Of a stretch of DNA of 64,000 nt, positions 59,048 to 64,000 are shown in pieces. The DNA comes from Paractinoplanes tereljensis (lineage in GTDB: Bacteria > Actinomycetota > Actinomycetes > Mycobacteriales > Micromonosporaceae), in contig NZ_BOMY01000046.1 of assembly GCF_016862435.1 (NCBI RefSeq), forward strand, positions 1-64,000, read 5' to 3'. The translations under genes were made by a program, and so were the position numbers. Below the pieces are notes generated by a model. It was not told the origin of the DNA, did not search any database, and saw only the letters and a program-made list of their open reading frames with translations. Position 1 is the stretch's first letter; the number at the start of each line of letters is the position of its first letter.

Positions 59048-59836
59048 ATGGTCCGAAATGTCGCATCACGACTGTTGGTTGGTGCCCTGGCAACGGTGCT
59101 GGTCGCGGTCGCCGGTGCGGCCTACGCCGGCGGTGATCCGCGGCCGATCACCGAGGTGGTGGGTGGCGAGCCCGCTCCGCCCGGGAAGTTCCCCTGGATG
59201 GTGCGTCTCTCGATGGGTTGCGGCGGCGCGCTGACCGCGCCGCGCGTGGTTCTCACCGCCGGGCACTGCGTGGACGGCACCGGGGACACCACCACCATCA
59301 AGGTGATCGCGGGCTCGGTCGACCTCAAATCGCCCAAGGCGCTCACCGCCCGCTCGGTGAAGGTGTTCCGCGCCCCCGGCTTCCGGGACGAGACCCGCGG
59401 CGACGACTGGGCCGTCATCCGGCTCGACCACGCGCTGGACCTGCCCGTCCTGCCGCTCACCAAGGGCGAGTTCGACGAGGGCGACTTCGTGGTGATGGGC
59501 TGGGGACAGACCCGGGAGAACTCGATGAAGCAGGAGCGGCGGCTGCACTACGCCACGGTGCCGATCGTTCCCGACACGAAGTGCGCCAAGGAGTACAAGA
59601 AGGCCGGCGTGCGGCTGGTGGCCAAGGAGTCGATCTGTGCCGGCACCAAGACCGTCGACACCTGCCAGGGCGACTCCGGCGGTCCGATGGTCGGCCGGGA
59701 CGCGCACGGCGACTGGGTGCAGGTCGGCATCGTCAGCTGGGGCCTGGGTTGTGCCCGGGACGGTTACCCCGGCGTCTACACGCAGATCTCGACGTTCCGC
59801 ACCGACATCCGTAACGCCACCCACAAGTTGAGCTGA
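59048..59836 (+). CDS. secreted trypsin-like serine protease (S1)
   Basis: Length is 262 aa from ATG 59048. Signal peptide with LLVGALATVLVAVAGAAYAG. Chymotrypsin fold: His in VLTAGHCVDG, Asp in GDDWAVIRLDH, Ser in TCQGDSGGPMVG, and VSWGLGCARDGYPGVYTQIS near the end. Cys residues support at least two disulfides. The upstream terminator isolates it from the transglycosylase gene. Weak Shine-Dalgarno. Confidence 0.94.
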   Translation: MVRNVASRLLVGALATVLVAVAGAAYAGGDPRPITEVVGGEPAPPGKFPWMVRLSMGCGGALTAPRVVLTAGHCVDGTGDTTTIKVIAGSVDLKSPKALTARSVKVFRAPGFRDETRGDDWAVIRLDHALDLPVLPLTKGEFDEGDFVVMGWGQTRENSMKQERRLHYATVPIVPDTKCAKEYKKAGVRLVAKESICAGTKTVDTCQGDSGGPMVGRDAHGDWVQVGIVSWGLGCARDGYPGVYTQISTFRTDIRNATHKLS

Positions 59837-59874
59837 ACCTGGCAGTGCTTGCTGCCGCCTGGGACCATCGAACC

Positions 59875-60540
59875 ATGAGTTACGGCGGCACCGACCCACA
59901 GTCAGAAGCGGCGAAGTTCGGGACCGACGCGTTCTACGCCTCGCTGGGGCGGGCCTTCGTGACCATGTGCGCCGTGATTCCGTTTTTGTTCCTGGTCGAG
60001 GCGATCGATCAGGGCATCGGCGCCGGTCAGCTCGACATGGCCGGCGGCATCATCCCGCACCGCCTCGACGGCCTCGACGGCGTGCTGTTCAGCCCGTTCC
60101 TGCACTCCGGGTGGGACCACCTCTACGGCAACGCGGTGCCGCTGATCCTGGTCGGCACGTTCGCCCTGGCCGGCGGGGGCCGCCGGTTCATCTGGTCGAC
60201 CTTCGTCATCATGCTGGTGAGCGGCCTCGGCGTCTGGTTCGTCGGCGACCCGAACAGCGTGGTGGTCGGCGCGAGCGGCGTCATCTTCGGCTACCTGGGC
60301 ATGCTGGTAGCCCGCGGTCTGGTCGAGCGCAGCTGGTGGAACCTGGGCGTGTCCGCGTTCATCGGCCTGCTGTATTGGTACCAGCTTTACAACATCCTGC
60401 CGACCGACCAGCCGATCTCCTGGCAGGGGCATCTGCTCGGCCTGCTCGGTGGCGTGCTCGCGGCCGTCCTGTTCCGCCGCAAGCGGCCGAAGCGGGCTCT
60501 TACCCCCACCCCGACCGCCACGACGTTCACCGATATCTAG
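59875..60540 (+). CDS. rhomboid family intramembrane serine protease
   Basis: Length is 221 aa from ATG 59875. Six helices with catalytic Ser in VVGASGVIFGYLG (GASG) and His in WQGHLLGLLGG; HSGWDHLYGNAVPLILVGTF is the conserved helix-2 segment. Cleaves membrane proteins; substrate unknown. CTAG overlap with glpX at 60537-60540. Confidence 0.93.
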   Translation: MSYGGTDPQSEAAKFGTDAFYASLGRAFVTMCAVIPFLFLVEAIDQGIGAGQLDMAGGIIPHRLDGLDGVLFSPFLHSGWDHLYGNAVPLILVGTFALAGGGRRFIWSTFVIMLVSGLGVWFVGDPNSVVVGASGVIFGYLGMLVARGLVERSWWNLGVSAFIGLLYWYQLYNILPTDQPISWQGHLLGLLGGVLAAVLFRRKRPKRALTPTPTATTFTDI

Positions 60541-61574
60541 AGGACCGGCTCGCCCATCGGCACGGTCGGCAGGTGGCCGTCGAAGTCGACCGCGGAATAG
60601 AGCGCGAGCTTCTCCAGCCGGTGGTACGAGTCGATCACCCTGATCGTCCCGCTCTTGGATCGCATCACGATCGACTGGGTGTGCGCGCCACCGGCCCGAT
60701 AACGAACGCCCTTGAGCAGGTCGCCCGAGGTGACCCCGGTGGCGACGAAGAAGCAGTTGTCGCCGGTCACCAGGTCGTCGGTGGTCAGCACCCGGTCGAG
60801 GTCGTGCCCGGCGGCGAGAGCCTTCTCCCGCTCGGCGTCGTCGCGCGGCCACAGCTTCGCCTGGATCATGCCGCCCAGACACTTGAGGGCGCACGCCGCG
60901 GTGATGCCCTCCGGGGTGCCGCCGATGCCCATCAGCACATCCACATCGGTCTCCATCCGGGCCGCCGAGATGGCGCCGGCGATGTCGCCGTCCGAGATGA
61001 ACTTGATGTTGGCGCCGGCCCGGCGCACCTCCTCGACCAGCCCGGCGTGCCGGGGGCGGTCGAGGATGCAGACCGTGACGTCGGAGATGCTCGACCGCTT
61101 CGCCTTGGCGATGCGCCGCAGATTTTCGGCGGTGCCGGCGTTGATGTCGACGACGTCGGCGCAGTCCGGGCCGACCGCGATCTTCTCCATGTAGAAGACG
61201 GCGCTCGGGTCGAACATCGCGCCGCGCTCGGCGACCGCGAGCACCGCCACCGCGCCGGGCATGCCCTTGCTCATCAGCGTGGTGCCGTCGATCGGGTCGA
61301 CCGCCACGTCGACCTCGGGGCCGGTGCCGTCACCCACCAGCTCCCCGTTGAACAGCATCGGGGCTTCGTCCTTCTCGCCCTCGCCGATCACCACGGTTCC
61401 GCGCATCTGGATCGAATTGATCAGTTTGCGCATGGCGTCGACGGCGGCACCGTCACCGCCGTTCTTGTCGCCGCGACCCACCCAACGGCCGGCCGCCATG
61501 GCGGCCGCCTCGGTGACACGGACCAGATCGAGGGCGATGTTGCGGTCGAGATCCTGGGGAACCCGGGCAGGCAT
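60537..61574 (-). CDS. glpX: class II fructose-1,6-bisphosphatase
   Basis: Length is 345 aa from ATG 61574 with GAGGAGG eight nt upstream. GlpX-type bisphosphatase of gluconeogenesis: GEGEKDEAPML (residues 66-76), VAVDPIDGTTLMSKG, and GITAACALKCLGG with the metal and phosphate binding pattern. In high-GC actinobacteria GlpX often replaces Fbp. Sits with DUF4245 upstream, a common arrangement. Confidence 0.95.
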   Translation of the reverse strand: MPARVPQDLDRNIALDLVRVTEAAAMAAGRWVGRGDKNGGDGAAVDAMRKLINSIQMRGTVVIGEGEKDEAPMLFNGELVGDGTGPEVDVAVDPIDGTTLMSKGMPGAVAVLAVAERGAMFDPSAVFYMEKIAVGPDCADVVDINAGTAENLRRIAKAKRSSISDVTVCILDRPRHAGLVEEVRRAGANIKFISDGDIAGAISAARMETDVDVLMGIGGTPEGITAACALKCLGGMIQAKLWPRDDAEREKALAAGHDLDRVLTTDDLVTGDNCFFVATGVTSGDLLKGVRYRAGGAHTQSIVMRSKSGTIRVIDSYHRLEKLALYSAVDFDGHLPTVPMGEPVL

Positions 61575-61675
61575 GCAGGTGCCTCCTCGCGACGTTGCGG
61601 GGCTGGTAGATAACCGATCCTCACATGCCCGGATGCGCAAAGTCCCGTTCCAGCGACATGGTTAACAATGGGTGC

Positions 61676-62239
61676 GTGGATCCCACCTCGGACGTTGAGA
61701 GCAACACGGCCCCGGCTCCCCGCCTCGGACGCCGTGAGGAACGCTCGCCGCGCGACATGCTGATGTCGCTGGGCGTGCTGCTCGTACCGATCGCACTGTT
61801 GCTGGTCATCTACCGCACGCTGCTGAGCGGCGACGCGCCGATCACGGTCGACCCGAGCTCCGCGATCCAGGAGGCCCAGAAGGCGGCCGCCTTCCCGGTG
61901 CTGACGCCGCAGGGCCTCGGCGACGACTGGCACACCTCGAGTGCCACCTTCCGGCGGCAGACCGGCGGGGCCACCCTGCGGCTCGGTTACGTCGCCCCCG
62001 ACAAGGACCCGGTCCAGCTGGTGGAGAGCAGCGTGCCGACGGCCTCGTTGCTCCCCGGGGAACTGGGTGGCGACTCCAAGCCGCTGGGCAACTTCCGCAC
62101 CGGCGACGGCGTGTGGACCGTCTACGACGCGCGGCCGGGGGAGAAGGCCCTGGTGCTGGCCTCGCCGACCCGGACGATCGTGGTGGTGGGCAAGACCGAC
62201 GTGGAGCACCTGGAGGCCCTCGCCTCCGCCCTCGCTTAG
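61676..62239 (+). CDS. DUF4245 membrane protein
   Basis: Length is 187 aa from GTG 61676, no obvious Shine-Dalgarno. One transmembrane helix (MSLGVLLVPIALLLVIYRTL) after a basic N-terminus, then the external DUF4245 fold: AAFPVLTPQGLGDDWHTSSA, FRRQTGGATLRLGYVAPDKD. Function unknown; linked with glpX in actinobacteria. Confidence 0.85.
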   Translation: MDPTSDVESNTAPAPRLGRREERSPRDMLMSLGVLLVPIALLLVIYRTLLSGDAPITVDPSSAIQEAQKAAAFPVLTPQGLGDDWHTSSATFRRQTGGATLRLGYVAPDKDPVQLVESSVPTASLLPGELGGDSKPLGNFRTGDGVWTVYDARPGEKALVLASPTRTIVVVGKTDVEHLEALASALA

Positions 62240-62248
62240 ACGGCCATC

Positions 62249-62254
62249 TACGCT
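62249..62254 (+). promoter_or_regulatory. leaderless -10 box of the lipoprotein gene
   Basis: TACGCT with 8 nt before ATG 62263. Confidence 0.45.
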
Positions 62255-62262
62255 ACCCCGCC

Positions 62263-63069
62263 ATGACGAATCTACGGGGCCGTATCTCTACTGCCGCCCT
62301 GGCCGGCCTGCTCGGCCTTACGCTCACCGCATGCGGGACCTCGACCGACACCGGCTCGGCCGCCGACCCGACGGCCGCCGCCAGCACCGCGCCGGCCGAC
62401 CCGAATGCCGCCCTGGCCGCCTCCCTCAAGGGGATCCAGCAGGGCGATTACGCCTTCGCGCTGGCGACGCCCGGGCCGAAGGCGAAGGGTGCGGTGCACC
62501 TGCCCAGCAAGAGCGGTGCGGTCAAGCTCGAGGAGAAGACCAAGGATTACTCCTTCTCGATGGAACTCGTCGGAACCGACACGGAACGCTGGTTCCGGTT
62601 CGACTCGAGTGAGGCGTTCGTCCGGTCGATGTTCGGCAGCGACGGCAAGACCTGGAAGCACATCGACACCGCCAAGATCGGCAAGGACGGCGCGCTCGAC
62701 CTGGACGTGACCAACGCCGACCTGCTGGGTCTGGCGGGGCTGGTCAAGGCCGTGACCGACGCCAAGGTGGCCGGCTCGACCATCACCGGGACGATCGACG
62801 CGACCAAGGCCGTCACGGCCGACAGCTTCCTCGACGAGGACGTCGTCAAGTCGATGGGTGCCGCCGCCTCGTCGGTGCCGTTCACCGCGACCCTCGACGA
62901 CCAGGGCCGGCTCACCAAGCTGGTGCTGGACGCGCCCAAGGCCGACGACACCCCGGCCGGCAAGTGGGCGTACACCATTTCCGGTTACGGAGCCCAGAAG
63001 GCGCAGGGCAAGCCGACCGGCGCCATCAAGGAGATCACCGCCGAGGAACTCAGCGTGCTGAACGGCTAA
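62263..63069 (+). CDS. LppX/LprG-like lipoprotein
   Basis: Length is 268 aa from ATG 62263. Signal peptide with lipobox LGLTLTACGTS (Cys near residue 24). The mature domain is a beta-rich barrel-like fold (YAFALATPGPKAKGAVHLPS, YSFSMELVGTDTERWFRFDS) as in LppX/LprG, which carry lipids across the envelope. No kinase or transporter next to it. CTAA stop interlocked with xseB. Confidence 0.78.
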   Translation: MTNLRGRISTAALAGLLGLTLTACGTSTDTGSAADPTAAASTAPADPNAALAASLKGIQQGDYAFALATPGPKAKGAVHLPSKSGAVKLEEKTKDYSFSMELVGTDTERWFRFDSSEAFVRSMFGSDGKTWKHIDTAKIGKDGALDLDVTNADLLGLAGLVKAVTDAKVAGSTITGTIDATKAVTADSFLDEDVVKSMGAAASSVPFTATLDDQGRLTKLVLDAPKADDTPAGKWAYTISGYGAQKAQGKPTGAIKEITAEELSVLNG

Positions 63070-63275
63070 TTGTCAGACTCGGTGCGGGCGGCTCGGGCGG
63101 CGTCGATGCGCTCCCGGGCCCCGTCGAGCCAGCGCTGGCAGACGTCGGCCAGTTTCTCGCCGCGCTCCCACAGCGCCAGCGATTCCTCCAGCGAGCTGCC
63201 GCCCTGCTCGAGGCGTTCCACCACGCCGGCCAGCTCGGTGCGAGCCTTCTCGTAGCTCAGGGTGTCGTCGCTCAT
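63066..63275 (-). CDS. xseB: exodeoxyribonuclease VII small subunit
   Basis: Length is 69 aa from ATG 63275 with GGGAGAG six nt upstream. Single helix-hairpin XseB: YEKARTELAGVVERLEQGGS and LEESLALWERGEKLADVCQR. Binds the large subunit XseA, whose gene overlaps it (ATGA). Family length about 70-80. Confidence 0.94.
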   Translation of the reverse strand: MSDDTLSYEKARTELAGVVERLEQGGSSLEESLALWERGEKLADVCQRWLDGARERIDAARAARTESDN

Positions 63276-64000
63276 TCGCTCTCCCGTACCTCGGCCCGCA
63301 GCTCGCCGTCGGCCAGACGGACTCGCAGGATGTCGTCGGTCTTGACCTCGTCGGCCGCCCGGACCACGTGGCCGTCGGCGCGCTGCACGATCGCGTAGCC
63401 GCGCTGCAGGGTGGCTTTCGGCGACAGCGCGCGCAGCCGGGCCAGCGTGTGCCGCAGGTCGTCGTCGGCGCGGCGCAGCCGGTGATCGAGGCTGCGGACC
63501 GAACGCTCCCGCAGCGCTGTCACCTCGGTGGCGCGCTGGTCGATCAGCAGCTCCGGCCGGGCCAGCGACGGCCGCGACCGCCACGCCTCGATGCGTTGTT
63601 TCTCGCGGTCGATCAACGTGAGCACCGCCCGGTCGAGCCGGCGCCGGGCCGAATCGATGAGCTGCCGCTCCTCGTTGAGGTCGGGCACGATGCGTTTGGC
63701 CGCGTCGGTCGGCGTCGAGGCGCGCAGGTCGGCGACGTAGTCGACCAGGGGCGCGTCGGTCTCGTGGCCGATCGCGCTGACCACCGGGGTGCGGGCGCCG
63801 AAGACCGCGCGGCACAGCGCCTCGTCGGAGAACGGCAGTAGATCTTCCACGCTCCCGCCGCCGCGGGCGATCACGATGACGTCGACGGTGTCGTCGTTGT
63901 CGAGGACCTTGAGCGCGTCGATGATCTGCGGAACCGCGGTCGGGCCCTGGACCGGCACGTTGATCACCCGGAAGTCGACGGCCGGCCAGCGGCGCCGGGT
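63272..64000 (-). CDS. xseA: exodeoxyribonuclease VII large subunit (partial)
   Basis: The 5' end lies beyond the window; the frame continues in to 64000 (ends ...RRRWPAVDFRVIN at the border). The visible 242 residues include the C-terminal coiled coil, the catalytic region VIVIARGGGSVEDLLPF and AIGHETDAPLVDYVADLRAS. With XseB it degrades single-stranded DNA into acid-soluble oligonucleotides. The upstream part is not in this window. Confidence 0.95.
   Translation of the reverse strand, partial: TRRRWPAVDFRVINVPVQGPTAVPQIIDALKVLDNDDTVDVIVIARGGGSVEDLLPFSDEALCRAVFGARTPVVSAIGHETDAPLVDYVADLRASTPTDAAKRIVPDLNEERQLIDSARRRLDRAVLTLIDREKQRIEAWRSRPSLARPELLIDQRATEVTALRERSVRSLDHRLRRADDDLRHTLARLRALSPKATLQRGYAIVQRADGHVVRAADEVKTDDILRVRLADGELRAEVRESE

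Overview
This 64 kb window is a continuous piece of a high-GC actinobacterial chromosome. Gene content and order (deoC-ALDH-ALDH, GPP34, GtrA proteins, DUF4245 next to glpX, xseB-xseA, biotin-dependent acyl-CoA carboxylase genes, circularly permuted ATP-grasp/alpha-E/transglutaminase operon, WXG-type secretion substrates) together with heavy GTG start use and many leaderless promoters point to Micromonosporaceae, most like Actinoplanes. The family assignment is inference. No rRNA, tRNA, CRISPR array, insertion sequence or prophage was seen.

Layout. 1-5.5 kb (minus strand): a conserved unknown protein cut by the window edge, a primosomal-type acidic protein, and a deoxyribose-aldolase operon with one intact and one catalytically degenerate aldehyde dehydrogenase. 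5.5-16 kb: upp, a Nudix hydrolase, a teichoic-acid-like glycosyltransferase pair, galE, a GPP34 protein, a phosphohexomutase and a membrane Ser/Thr kinase. 16.5-26 kb: M20 amidohydrolase, DUF4349 lipoprotein, MBL-fold hydrolase, coiled-coil protein, SCO6745-like protein, double GNAT, acyltransferase-3, gamma-glutamylcyclotransferase, LpdA-like flavoprotein, DedA protein. 26.5-30 kb: the overlapping three-gene ATP-grasp/alpha-E/transglutaminase operon, then a GNAT and a TetR gene.

31-50 kb is the most distinctive part. Acyl-CoA carboxylase functions (alpha chain at 31 kb, epsilon at 41 kb, beta at 46.5 kb, biotin ligase birA at 49 kb) are spread out. Between them lie an ABC-2 exporter, maf, a compact type VII secretion-like locus (35.3-41.0 kb: WXG-like proteins, lipoprotein, mycosin, PPE-like protein, but no EccC ATPase or pore components), a very large repeat-rich membrane kinase, and two tandem HEGGH M50 membrane metalloproteases. 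The mycosin gene has a clearly lower GC content than its surroundings.

50-64 kb: PH-domain protein, two tandem GtrA proteins, an ECF sigma factor with a fused zinc anti-sigma-like tail, GTP-type PEP carboxykinase, a cis-prenyltransferase, trehalose phosphatase, PhoH, a secreted transglycosylase-like protein with a perfect Crp/cAMP-type palindrome and a strongly structured leader, a trypsin-like protease, a rhomboid protease, glpX, DUF4245, a lipoprotein, and exonuclease VII (xseB and partial xseA). About nineteen genes (seventeen listed individually) have a TAnnnT -10 box 6-8 nt before the start codon, so leaderless transcription looks common. Several convergent gene pairs share a CTAG stop overlap.
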